The translations under genes and the position numbers were made by a program. A model generated the notes under the pieces. It saw only the letters and a program-made list of their open reading frames with translations. It did not search any database and had not been told where the DNA came from. From contig JBJOQO010000077.1 in assembly GCA_046049865.1 (NCBI GenBank), positions 1 through 14,856 on the forward strand: a stretch of 14,856 nucleotides of DNA, read 5' to 3'. Shown here one piece after another: positions 5,235 through 12,042 of the stretch (position 1 is the first letter of the stretch; each line of letters opens with the position of its first letter). The stretch comes from JANPCX01 sp046049865 (GTDB lineage Bacteria; Pseudomonadota; Gammaproteobacteria; Burkholderiales; Burkholderiaceae_C).

Positions 5235-7853
5235 TCAAACGTCAATATTCGACGCCCGCAGCGCATTCATTTCAATGAAGTTGCGGCGAGGTTCCACCTC
5301 GTCGCCCATCAGCATGGTGAAGACGCGGTCGGCTTCGATGGCGTCGTCGATTTGCACTTTGAGCAAACGCCGCACCTGAGGGTCCATGGTGGTTTCCCAA
5401 AGCTGCTGTGGGTTCATCTCGCCCAAGCCTTTGTAGCGCTGACGGCCCACGGCGTTTTCGGCTTGCGTGATGAGCCAGGCCATGGCTTGGCGGAAGTCGC
5501 CCACCTTGGACTCTTTTTGTTTTTCGCCTTCGCCGCGTTTGACCACGGCGGCATCGGTGACCAACCCTTTGAAAGTTTTGCCCGCCACACTCAAGGCTTC
5601 GTAGTCGGCACCGTGCACAAAATCGGCGGTGATCACGCTGCTCTTCACGTTGCCGTGGTGCATGCGGCTGATGCGCAGAATATGTTTGTCAGTGCGGGCA
5701 TCGAACTCGGCGGTCACTTGGGCGTCGTGCACATTGGTGGCCAGCTCGCGCGCCGAACGCTCGGCCGCTTCCAGCGTGTCCAAGTCCAGGGCCTGGCCGT
5801 TGGCGATGGCGCGGAGAGCTTCAATGTCCATCCAGCTCGACAGCCGCTCGACCACATTGTTGGCCAGCACATATTGGCGGGCCAAGGTTTCCAAGGTCTC
5901 GCCTTGCAACACAGCGGCACCCGGCACACCGGTGTCCAGGCTGGCGTCTTTCAGTGCTACTTTGAGCAGATAGCCATCCAGCTCGTGCCCGTCCTTGAGG
6001 TACTGCTCTTCTTTACCCAGCTTCACTTTGTAGAGCGGCGGCTGCGCAATGTAGATATGGCCACGCTCCACCAGCTCTGGCATTTGACGGTAGAAAAAGG
6101 TCAGCAACAAGGTGCGGATATGGGCGCCGTCCACGTCGGCGTCGGTCATGATGATGATGCGGTGGTAACGCAGCTTGTCGGGGTTGAAGTCGTCCGCCCC
6201 ACCGCCACTGCCGCCCACACCACCGACTTTGCCGATGCCGGTGCCCAGTGCCGTGATCAGCGTCAAGATTTCATTGCTCGACAGCAGTTTTTCGTAGCGC
6301 GCTTTTTCCACGTTCAAAATCTTGCCGCGCAAAGGCAAGATGGCTTGGAACTTCCGATCTCGGCCTTGTTTGGCTGAACCGCCTGCAGAGTCGCCCTCGA
6401 CGATGTAAATCTCGCACATCGCTGGGTCTTTCTCTTGGCAGTCAGCGAGTTTGCCAGGTAGACCCATGCCGTCGAGTACGCCTTTGCGGCGTGTCATTTC
6501 TCGGGCTTTGCGCGCGGCCTCACGGGCACGGGCAGCATCCAGAATTTTTCCGCAAATGATCTTGGCGTCGTTCGGGTTCTCCAGCAAGTAGTCGGTCAGC
6601 GCCTTGCTCACCACCTCTTCCACAGGACCACGCACCTCACTGCTCACGAGTTTGTCTTTGGTTTGGCTGGAAAACTTAGGCTCAGGCACTTTGACCGACA
6701 GCACGCAGCACAAGCCCTCGCGCATGTCGTCACCAGCGACTTCCACCTTGGCTTTTTTGGCCAGCTCGTTGTCTTCGATGTATTTGTTGATGATGCGGGT
6801 CATGGCCGCACGCAAACCCGTCAAGTGGGTGCCGCCGTCGCGCTGGGGAATGTTGTTGGTGAAACACAGCACGTTCTCGCTGTAGCCGTCGTTCCACTGC
6901 ATGGCCACTTCGGCGGTGATGTTGGTGCCTTGCTCGCTGATTTTGTCGCCCGTGGCGTGGAACACATTCGGGTGCAGCACTTTTTTGCCGGTGTTGATGA
7001 ATTCAACGAAACCTTTCACGCCACCAGCAAACGCAAAGTTGTCTTCCTTGTTGTTGCGCTCATCCACCAGGCGAATCTTCACGCCGTTGTTCAAGAAACT
7101 CAGTTCACGCAGGCGTTTGCTGAGAATCTCGTAGTGGAAGTCAATGTTAGAAAAGATTTCCAAGTCGGGCAGAAAGTGAATCTCGGTGCCGCGTTTTTCG
7201 GTGTCACCGAGCACTTTCATTGGAGAGACTTCGAACCCATCGCGCTTTTCAATCAGGCGGTCTTGTGGAATGCCCTGTTTGAATTCCATGAAATGGGTTT
7301 TGCCATCGCGGCGGATGGTCATGCGCAGCCACTTAGACAAACCGTTCACGCAGCTCACACCCACACCGTGCAGACCACCCGACACCTTGTAGCTGTTTTG
7401 GTTGAACTTGCCACCCGCGTGCAATTCGGTCAGAGCGATTTCAGCAGCCGAGCGTTTGGGCTCGTGTTTGTCGTCCATCTTCACGCCGGTGGGAATGCCG
7501 CGCCCGTTGTCGGTCACGCTGATGGAGTTATCGGTGTGTATGGTGACCACGATGTCGTCGCAATGACCGGCCAGCGACTCGTCGATCGAGTTGTCCACCA
7601 CCTCGAACACCAAGTGGTGCAAGCCTGTGCCATCGGAGGTATCGCCGATGTACATACCGGGACGTTTGCGCACCGCCTCCAGGCCTTCCAGGATTTGAAT
7701 GCTGCCTTCGCCATAGGCTGCTACATCGGCCGCTTTGGCCTCGGCGGCGGCAACGGTCTTGGCCAGTTGGTTCGCGGTCTCTTCAGCGGATTTATTGTCG
7801 GCGTTTGGATCTTGAGCGCCGCTGTTGTTTCCACTGTGATTGTTCTGGCTCAT
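5235..7853 (-). CDS. gyrB: DNA gyrase subunit B
   Basis: The ATPase subunit of DNA gyrase, which introduces negative supercoils together with GyrA. It has 872 residues from the ATG at 7853. The GHKL ATPase domain shows FEVVDNSIDESLAG (about 83-96), DNGRGIPTG (115-123) and SGGLHGVGVSCVNGLS (158-173). The TOPRIM domain has EGDSAGGSAKQGRDRK (486-501) and the metal-binding DADVDG (571-576). The Gram-negative-type insert follows, and the tail contains QRYKGLGEMNPQQLWETTMD. An in-frame ATG three codons upstream (7862) nearly touches the AGAGGGA ribosome binding site, so 7853 with about nine bases of spacing is preferred. An unconserved tail of about 47 residues, rich in Asn and Ala, precedes the usual GEGSIQILEG start. 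A short Gly-rich loop (GGVGGSGGG) lies near 544-552. The position matching E. coli Lys447 is Arg. The gene is separated from dnaN by 134 bases and is probably part of the dnaA-dnaN-gyrB cluster. Confidence 0.98.
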   Translation of the reverse strand: MSQNNHSGNNSGAQDPNADNKSAEETANQLAKTVAAAEAKAADVAAYGEGSIQILEGLEAVRKRPGMYIGDTSDGTGLHHLVFEVVDNSIDESLAGHCDDIVVTIHTDNSISVTDNGRGIPTGVKMDDKHEPKRSAAEIALTELHAGGKFNQNSYKVSGGLHGVGVSCVNGLSKWLRMTIRRDGKTHFMEFKQGIPQDRLIEKRDGFEVSPMKVLGDTEKRGTEIHFLPDLEIFSNIDFHYEILSKRLRELSFLNNGVKIRLVDERNNKEDNFAFAGGVKGFVEFINTGKKVLHPNVFHATGDKISEQGTNITAEVAMQWNDGYSENVLCFTNNIPQRDGGTHLTGLRAAMTRIINKYIEDNELAKKAKVEVAGDDMREGLCCVLSVKVPEPKFSSQTKDKLVSSEVRGPVEEVVSKALTDYLLENPNDAKIICGKILDAARAREAARKAREMTRRKGVLDGMGLPGKLADCQEKDPAMCEIYIVEGDSAGGSAKQGRDRKFQAILPLRGKILNVEKARYEKLLSSNEILTLITALGTGIGKVGGVGGSGGGADDFNPDKLRYHRIIIMTDADVDGAHIRTLLLTFFYRQMPELVERGHIYIAQPPLYKVKLGKEEQYLKDGHELDGYLLKVALKDASLDTGVPGAAVLQGETLETLARQYVLANNVVERLSSWMDIEALRAIANGQALDLDTLEAAERSARELATNVHDAQVTAEFDARTDKHILRISRMHHGNVKSSVITADFVHGADYEALSVAGKTFKGLVTDAAVVKRGEGEKQKESKVGDFRQAMAWLITQAENAVGRQRYKGLGEMNPQQLWETTMDPQVRRLLKVQIDDAIEADRVFTMLMGDEVEPRRNFIEMNALRASNIDV

Positions 7854-7930
7854 TGAAATCATTCCCTCTGCATCGCATCAATACCCATAACAGGCTTGAT
7901 CTGTCACGTGAACTCAAACATCTGCCTCCA

Positions 7931-7949
7931 CTTGGTCACATGAACCAAG
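7931..7949. repeat. Small inverted repeat in the dnaN-gyrB spacer
   Basis: CTTGGT-CACATGA-ACCAAG is a 6-base inverted repeat with a 7-base centre, in the 134-base gap between dnaN and gyrB. It is not followed by a T-run on either strand. It could be a leader hairpin or a protein site; nothing more can be said. Confidence 0.3.
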
Positions 7950-7987
7950 CCATCGGCTGCTAAAAATTTTGGTGAAAAACTGAATGC

Positions 7988-9094
7988 TCAAATACGCATT
8001 GGCATCACCACATACTTGAACCCGGGTTGTTCAGGCACGGTGATCAAAGCACTGGAGTTGTTGTCGTGAAGTTCAATCTTCACCATCTCAACACTCATAT
8101 TGGCAAGCGCATCCATCAGGTAGGTGACGTTAAAACCAATCTCGATCGAATCACCTTCGTAATCGATCTCCAACTCTTCCTTGGCCTCTTCTTGCTCGGC
8201 ATTGCTTGATGCAATTCGGAACACACCCGGATCGATATTGACGCGCACCGCTTTGAATTTCTCGCTGGTAAGAATCGCCGCCCGCTGAAGACTGGACAAC
8301 AGAGGTGCGCGGCCAAGAACAATGGCGTTTTTGTGGTTCTTCGGAATCACACGGTTGTAGTCAGGGAACTTGCCCTCGACCAATTTGGTGACGAACTCCA
8401 TGCCACTGAAACTGAACTTGGCTTGGTTGCCAGCAAAACGCATTTCAATCGCGGTGTCTTCGTCTTTGAGCAAACGCTGCAACTCAAGCACCGTCTTGCG
8501 CGGCAGGATGACTTCTTGTTTTGGAATTTCTACATCCAAATTCGCTTGGGCCAATGCCAAACGGTGGCCGTCGGTGGCCACCAAAGTCAGACTCTTGCCT
8601 TCGGCCACAAACAAAATGCCATTGAGGTAGTAACGAATGTCGTGCACCGCCATCGCAAAGTGCACTTGGTTGATCAGCATCTTCAGCGTTTTTTGCGGAA
8701 CGCTGAACATGGGACCAAAGTCAGCCGCTTCCTGAACGAGAGGAAAGTCATCACTGGGCAGTGTCTGCAAGGTGAAGCGACTTTTGCCACCTTGCAAGGT
8801 GAGCTTGTTTTGCGCCGCACTGAGCGTGACGGTTTGATCTGCTGGCAGGGAACGCAAGATGTCTATTAGCTTGCGAGCACCCACTGTGGTCGAAAAATTA
8901 CCTGCGTCACCATCGAAGGCCGTGGTGGTGCGAACTTGAATTTCTAAGTCGGAGGTGGTGAATTCCACGTCCCCACCACTCTTGCGCATCAGCACATTGG
9001 CCAGCACGGGCAAAGTGTGCCTGCGCTCAACAATGCCTGAGACCGATTGCAACGAACTCAAGATTTTTTCTTGTGTTGTCTTTAAAACAATCAT
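7988..9094 (-). CDS. dnaN: DNA polymerase III sliding clamp (beta subunit)
   Basis: The processivity clamp that encircles DNA and tethers polymerase III; also a platform for mismatch repair and DnaA inactivation. It has 368 residues, the normal length for this family. The three clamp folds follow one another. Recognisable segments include MIVLKTTQEKILSSLQSVSG at the start, RHTLPVLANVLM, GGKSRFTLQTLPSDDFPL, HDIRYYLNGILF with VATDGHRLA, EGKFPDYNRVIPKNHKN, and the conserved end YVVMPMRI. The ATG at 9094 has a good ribosome binding site (AAGAGGA) seven to eight bases upstream. It lies 226 bases after dnaA and is probably co-transcribed with it, although the spacer holds hairpins and DnaA-box-like sites that may adjust expression. 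Confidence 0.98.
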   Translation of the reverse strand: MIVLKTTQEKILSSLQSVSGIVERRHTLPVLANVLMRKSGGDVEFTTSDLEIQVRTTTAFDGDAGNFSTTVGARKLIDILRSLPADQTVTLSAAQNKLTLQGGKSRFTLQTLPSDDFPLVQEAADFGPMFSVPQKTLKMLINQVHFAMAVHDIRYYLNGILFVAEGKSLTLVATDGHRLALAQANLDVEIPKQEVILPRKTVLELQRLLKDEDTAIEMRFAGNQAKFSFSGMEFVTKLVEGKFPDYNRVIPKNHKNAIVLGRAPLLSSLQRAAILTSEKFKAVRVNIDPGVFRIASSNAEQEEAKEELEIDYEGDSIEIGFNVTYLMDALANMSVEMVKIELHDNNSSALITVPEQPGFKYVVMPMRI

Positions 9095-9130
9095 GTCGTC
9101 CTCTTAATGTAGTCGTAGTAAGTAGGGGAA

Positions 9131-9165
9131 GCAGTTTTCTGTGGAGAACTGCATTTTCTCTTTTT
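9131..9165 (+). terminator. Terminator-like hairpin between dnaA and dnaN, reading on the plus strand
   Basis: GCAGTTTTC-TGTG-GAGAACTGC can form a nine-pair stem (one G-U) with a 4-base loop, followed on the plus strand by ATTTTCTCTTTTT. This has the form of an intrinsic terminator for transcription running against the dnaN-dnaA genes. No plus-strand gene precedes it, so it may block antisense transcription, or be a dnaN leader hairpin on the other strand. The loop side includes TGTGGAGAA, a DnaA-box-like 9-mer with one change. Confidence 0.35.
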
Positions 9166-9257
9166 CCATCAATGACTTAAACACTGGTCAACCCTGTGCG
9201 CCTTTTGATTTGCTCGCCGGGAGTCAGGTACAACAACTTCGTCGGATGGTTCACACC

Positions 9258-9283
9258 TGTGGACAAGATCAACGTTGTCCAAA
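9258..9283. promoter_or_regulatory. Inverted pair of DnaA-box-like 9-mers
   Basis: TGTGGACAA (9258-9266) is the reverse complement of TTGTCCACA, one base from the consensus TTATCCACA. TTGTCCAAA (9275-9283) lies opposite, two bases from consensus. Together they make a perfect 7-base inverted repeat, TGGACAA-N8-TTGTCCA (9260-9281), about 40 bases after the dnaA stop. They may be DnaA binding sites that control dnaN or contribute to the origin, or the stem may act as an mRNA hairpin. Confidence 0.4.
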
Positions 9284-9320
9284 AACTGTCCCCAGGGTTG
9301 TACAGGCCTATTCAAGGTGT

Positions 9321-10745
9321 TCAGCCCTTCAGGGTTTGTTCCAGCACGTGCAGCTGTTGATTGAGTTCGGTGTTTTTTTGCCGCTCTGCCGCTATCTTAC
9401 GAACCGCATGCAGCACAGTGGTGTGGTCCCTGCCACCAAAAAGCTCTCCAATTTCAGGCAGACTTTTTTGTGTCATTTCTTTGGCTAAATACATGGCAAT
9501 TTGACGCGGTCTGGCAATACTGGCAGGGCGTTTTTTGCTGTACATGTCGGCAACTTTGATCTTGTAGAAGTCGGCGACCGTCTTTTGAATGTTCTCGACA
9601 CCAATTTGCCGGTTCTGGATTGACAGCAGGTCTTTCAACGCTTCGCGCGCCAAGCCAATGTTGATTTCTTTGTGTGAAAACCGCGAGTAAGCCAAAACCT
9701 TGCGCAATGCGCCTTCCAATTCACGCACATTGGCCCGAACGTTTTTTGCAACGAAAAAAGCCACATCTTCGGGCATGGGTGTGCCCTCCAGCTCAGATTT
9801 GCGCATGAGGATGGCTACACGCATTTCCAGCTCGGGGGGTTCAATCGCAACCGTTAATCCGGCGTCAAACCGTGATGTGAGGCGCTCGTCGATGTCCACC
9901 AGTCCCTTGGGATAGGTGTCGCTGGTCATAATGATGTGGGCTTGTTTGGCCAACAAAGCCTCGAATGCGTTGAAGAACTCTTCTTGGGTGCGTTCTTTGC
10001 CGGCGAAGAACTGCACGTCGTCGATCAAGAGCAAATCCAGCGAGTGGTACTTGGCTTTGAGTTCGTCAAACGTTTTGCGTTGGTAGTTTTTCACCACATC
10101 GGTGATGAATTGCTCGGCATGCAGATACAAGATTCGCGCGTCGGGTTTATCTGCCAACAGCGCATTGCCCACAGCGTGGATCAAATGGGTTTTTCCAAGC
10201 CCCACACCACCATAGATAAAAAGTGGGTTGTACATCCGCCCAGGGGCACCAGCGACGTGTAAGGCGGCTGTTCTGGCCATCTGGTTGGCACGACCAGGAA
10301 CCAGGTTGTTGAAGGTCAGGTGGCTGTTGAGGCGGTTGGTGTTTTGCACCGGACTGTGCATCACTCGCCCACCCGTTGTGGATGGGCTGGCCGCGCTGTC
10401 GTGGCCATTGGTTGTCAGCGAAGGCATGTGACCAACGGAATCAGACGACCTGGAAGAGGGTGGTTTCTGACCCGAGAGGGTCGGTTCACGAACCCCCAAG
10501 GTGATGTCCAGCCGAACCGGTTTTCCCGCTAACTCACTGAGCAGGGCTTCAATGCGACTGGCGTATTGCGTGCGTATCCAGTCCAGTTTGAAGCGGTTGG
10601 GTACCTTCAGGGTGACCACCGCGCCAGACGCACCTTGGTCGCTGAAATCAGCCGCGGGAAGCGGTTTGATCCAGGTATTGAATTGTTGCTCGGGCAATTC
10701 GGCGGCTAAACGCTCGCAGCCCCGTAGCCACAGGTCGGCACTCAT
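9321..10745 (-). CDS. dnaA: Chromosomal replication initiator protein DnaA
   Basis: AAA+ initiator that binds DnaA boxes at oriC, opens the duplex and loads the helicase; also a transcription factor for its own gene. It has 474 residues from the ATG at 10745. Domain I (1-90) opens LWLRGCERLAAELPEQQFNTW and is followed by a variable linker (about 91-135). Domain III has Walker A GGVGLGKTH (179-187), Walker B LLLIDDVQFF (238-247) and the SRFDAGL arginine region (291-297). Domain IV carries the box-binding signature GGRDHTTVLHAVRKI (437-451). The open frame extends 31 codons further upstream but that part is not DnaA-like and overlaps the perfect DnaA box. A GGGAG lies about 13 bases before the chosen ATG. 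It is divergent from rpmH and is the first gene of the dnaA-dnaN-gyrB cluster. Confidence 0.98.
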   Translation of the reverse strand: MSADLWLRGCERLAAELPEQQFNTWIKPLPAADFSDQGASGAVVTLKVPNRFKLDWIRTQYASRIEALLSELAGKPVRLDITLGVREPTLSGQKPPSSRSSDSVGHMPSLTTNGHDSAASPSTTGGRVMHSPVQNTNRLNSHLTFNNLVPGRANQMARTAALHVAGAPGRMYNPLFIYGGVGLGKTHLIHAVGNALLADKPDARILYLHAEQFITDVVKNYQRKTFDELKAKYHSLDLLLIDDVQFFAGKERTQEEFFNAFEALLAKQAHIIMTSDTYPKGLVDIDERLTSRFDAGLTVAIEPPELEMRVAILMRKSELEGTPMPEDVAFFVAKNVRANVRELEGALRKVLAYSRFSHKEINIGLAREALKDLLSIQNRQIGVENIQKTVADFYKIKVADMYSKKRPASIARPRQIAMYLAKEMTQKSLPEIGELFGGRDHTTVLHAVRKIAAERQKNTELNQQLHVLEQTLKG

Positions 10746-10747
10746 GT

Positions 10748-10756
10748 TGTGGAAAA
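10748..10756 (-). promoter_or_regulatory. DnaA-box-like site next to the dnaA start codon
   Basis: TTTTCCACA on the minus strand differs from TTATCCACA at one position. It lies directly before the dnaA ATG, in the untranslated leader, and may contribute to autoregulation or to the origin. Confidence 0.4.
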
Positions 10757-10776
10757 GTCTCCCTAGTCGGGTGCAG

Positions 10777-10782
10777 ATTCTA
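10777..10782 (-). promoter_or_regulatory. Candidate -10 element of the dnaA promoter
   Basis: TAGAAT on the minus strand matches the sigma-70 -10 consensus at five of six positions and lies 32 bases before the dnaA ATG. No good -35 was seen at 16-18 bases. The perfect DnaA box lies about 25 bases upstream of this element, well placed for autoregulation by DnaA. Confidence 0.35.
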
Positions 10783-10807
10783 CGTCGCAAAGGCAAAAAT
10801 TTTCGGG

Positions 10808-10816
10808 TTATCCACA
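10808..10816 (+). promoter_or_regulatory. Perfect DnaA box TTATCCACA
   Basis: The 9-mer matches the consensus strong DnaA binding site exactly. It lies in the dnaA-rpmH spacer about 60 bases upstream of the dnaA ATG, just upstream of the likely dnaA promoter. Confidence 0.85.
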
Positions 10817-10869
10817 GATTGATTGCCCCCGCCACCACCCCGCCGGCTCAGCCAACTGGAGCCAAGTCT

Positions 10870-10898
10870 TTGACTAATCAAGAGGTTTTTGGTGTAAT
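10870..10898 (+). promoter_or_regulatory. Sigma-70 promoter of the rpmH operon
   Basis: TTGACT (10870-10875) and TGTAAT (10893-10898) are separated by 17 bases; each matches the consensus at five of six positions. The predicted start near 10905 gives an rpmH leader of about 160 bases that contains the triple 9-base repeat. Confidence 0.75.
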
Positions 10899-10941
10899 AG
10901 TGGGTTTCCCGGATCGCAGCTTGCGGTGCCAGGGCAAAGAG

Positions 10942-10968
10942 AACCGAAGCAACCGAAGCAACCGAAGC
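10942..10968 (+). repeat. Three tandem copies of AACCGAAGC in the rpmH leader
   Basis: AACCGAAGC is repeated three times without change or gap. It lies 37-63 bases after the predicted rpmH start point. A 9-base unit in an untranslated leader is prone to copy-number change. It does not resemble a DnaA box; the function is unknown. Confidence 0.9.
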
Positions 10969-11066
10969 CAGTCAGTCGACAGCAGCCGAGTGCCGCATTC
11001 CACAGTTCATTGGGGTGCATGGTTGGAATTTTTTATCGACCTATTTTCACAATTCCAGGATAGACC

Positions 11067-11201
11067 ATGAAACGCACTTACCAAGCCTCCAAAGTTCGCC
11101 GCGCCCGCACCCACGGTTTTCTCGTGCGCATGAAGACGCGTGGCGGCCGTGCTGTCATCAATGCACGTCGCGCCAAAGGCCGCAAGCGTCTGGCCGTCTA
11201 A
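11067..11201 (+). CDS. rpmH: 50S ribosomal protein L34
   Basis: A 44-residue, very basic protein of the large ribosomal subunit. It begins MKRTYQASKVRRARTHGFLV and ends in the typical RRAKGRKRLAV, as expected for L34 (44-47 residues). The ATG is preceded by AGGA eight bases upstream. It is the first gene of the rpmH-rnpA-yidD-yidC unit, ending 26 bases before rnpA, and stands divergent from dnaA. A strong promoter lies about 170 bases upstream. Confidence 0.98.
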   Translation: MKRTYQASKVRRARTHGFLVRMKTRGGRAVINARRAKGRKRLAV

Positions 11202-11227
11202 GCCACACCAGGCCGCGAGGCAACGCC

Positions 11228-11755
11228 TTGATCGGCCGCATCGTGCGTTCCGTGGACTTCGAGCGTGTGATGGCTGCGCCCAGCCGCGCAAAAACCCGGC
11301 ACTTTGTACTTCACCATTTGGTTGCTGTGCCCAGCAAGCCCCGTTATGCCGTGTCGGCCACCCAGGCCCTACAGGCCAGCGACACGCACAGTTTGGTGGA
11401 GTTATCAACAGCGGACCTGGTCTCCAAAGCACCCCTTGTGGATGACTCCCTGGTGAATCCGCACAACCAGTCCTTACCCAGCAAGGACATTTGGCTTGGT
11501 TTGGTGGTGCCTAAACGACACGCCAAACGGTCGGTTACTCGCCAGTTGCTCAAGCGCCAAATGCGCGCCGTCGTTCGCGATCAACAAGATACGACGCCCC
11601 GACTGGCTCACGGGCTGTGGGTGCTCAGGCTGCGCGCAGCGTTCGACGTGAAGCAGTATCCGAGCGCAGCATCAACCGCGCTGGCGCACGAAGCGCGCCA
11701 AGAACTGGTGGAGCTCTTGCGGCGTGCCACCGGACCGGCTTTGGGCCTCGCATGA
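11228..11755 (+). CDS. rnpA: Ribonuclease P protein component
   Basis: The protein cofactor of RNase P, which helps the RNA subunit mature the 5' ends of tRNAs. It has 175 residues from a TTG start chosen because GAGG lies seven bases upstream and the conserved region begins at once (RIVRSVDFERVM). The RNA-binding signature is at about 95-113, GLVVPKRHAKRSVTRQLLKR; the usual Asn of the RNR motif is Gln here. The protein is long (E. coli has 119 residues) because about 45 residues of low conservation (about 42-86) are inserted between the first strand HFVLHHLVA and the WLGLVVPK strand. It overlaps yidD by four bases (ATGA), which suggests translational coupling. The same frame is open upstream through rpmH, but that part is not RnpA-like. 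Confidence 0.93.
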   Translation: MIGRIVRSVDFERVMAAPSRAKTRHFVLHHLVAVPSKPRYAVSATQALQASDTHSLVELSTADLVSKAPLVDDSLVNPHNQSLPSKDIWLGLVVPKRHAKRSVTRQLLKRQMRAVVRDQQDTTPRLAHGLWVLRLRAAFDVKQYPSAASTALAHEARQELVELLRRATGPALGLA

Positions 11756-12042
11756 CTAAAACACACAGTGTGCCCTCGAGGGTGCTGATGGCGGCGGTGC
11801 GTGCCTACCGGCTCTTACTCAGCCCGTGGTTGGGCAGCGCCTGCCGTTTTGAGCCCACTTGTTCGGTTTACGCCCTGCAAGCGCTGGAACAACACGGCGC
11901 AGCAGCGGGCAGCTATCTTGCGGCAGCCCGTCTTTTGCGCTGTCACCCTTGGTGCGCTGGGGGAATAGACGCGGTACCAGAAAATCGTCCCGGCTTGTTT
12001 CGCCGATTCACTCCGACTAGTTCAGAAAAGACACCTTCATGA
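11752..12042 (+). CDS. yidD: Membrane protein insertion efficiency factor YidD
   Basis: A 96-residue, membrane-associated protein that assists YidC-dependent insertion of inner-membrane proteins. The family signatures are clear: AYRLLLSPWLGSACRFEPTC (about 18-37) and the RCHPWCAGGIDAVPE segment (about 64-78), with the conserved Cys residues in CRFEPTCSVYA and RCHPW. A basic start (MTKTHSVPSRVL) and a hydrophobic stretch suggest an amphipathic helix at the membrane. Its ATG overlaps the rnpA stop and its stop overlaps the yidC start, four bases in each case, so the three genes are tightly coupled. Confidence 0.96.
   Translation: MTKTHSVPSRVLMAAVRAYRLLLSPWLGSACRFEPTCSVYALQALEQHGAAAGSYLAAARLLRCHPWCAGGIDAVPENRPGLFRRFTPTSSEKTPS

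Larger units (their letters stand above)
10746..11066. other. Candidate oriC / divergent dnaA-rpmH promoter region
   Basis: This 321-base spacer separates the leftward dnaA-dnaN-gyrB cluster from the rightward rpmH operon, a classic bacterial origin position. It holds one perfect DnaA box (10808-10816), a near-match TTTTCCACA on the minus strand (10748-10756), a TTCCACA core (10998-11004) and short AT-rich stretches (around 10794-10805 and 11027-11036). The number of strong boxes is low, so part of the origin may lie in the dnaA-dnaN spacer, or this may mainly be a regulatory region. No gene was seen inside it. Confidence 0.45.

Noticed and set aside
6663..7856. Long plus-strand open frames opposite gyrB (also 5352-6377)
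   Set aside because: They mirror the codon pattern of gyrB, have no family resemblance and lack credible ribosome binding sites.
10746..10838. Longer DnaA with 31 extra N-terminal residues
   Set aside because: The extension is not DnaA-like, contains the perfect DnaA box and the likely dnaA promoter, and the standard MSADLWLRGCERL start lies at 10745.
10942..10968. AACCGAAGC repeats as a CRISPR array or origin iteron
   Set aside because: The units are only nine bases long with no spacers, and they do not resemble DnaA boxes or known chromosomal iterons.
11015..11227. Extension of the rnpA frame upstream through rpmH
   Set aside because: It overlaps the L34 gene in another frame and has no RnpA similarity; the TTG at 11228 has a ribosome binding site at the right distance.
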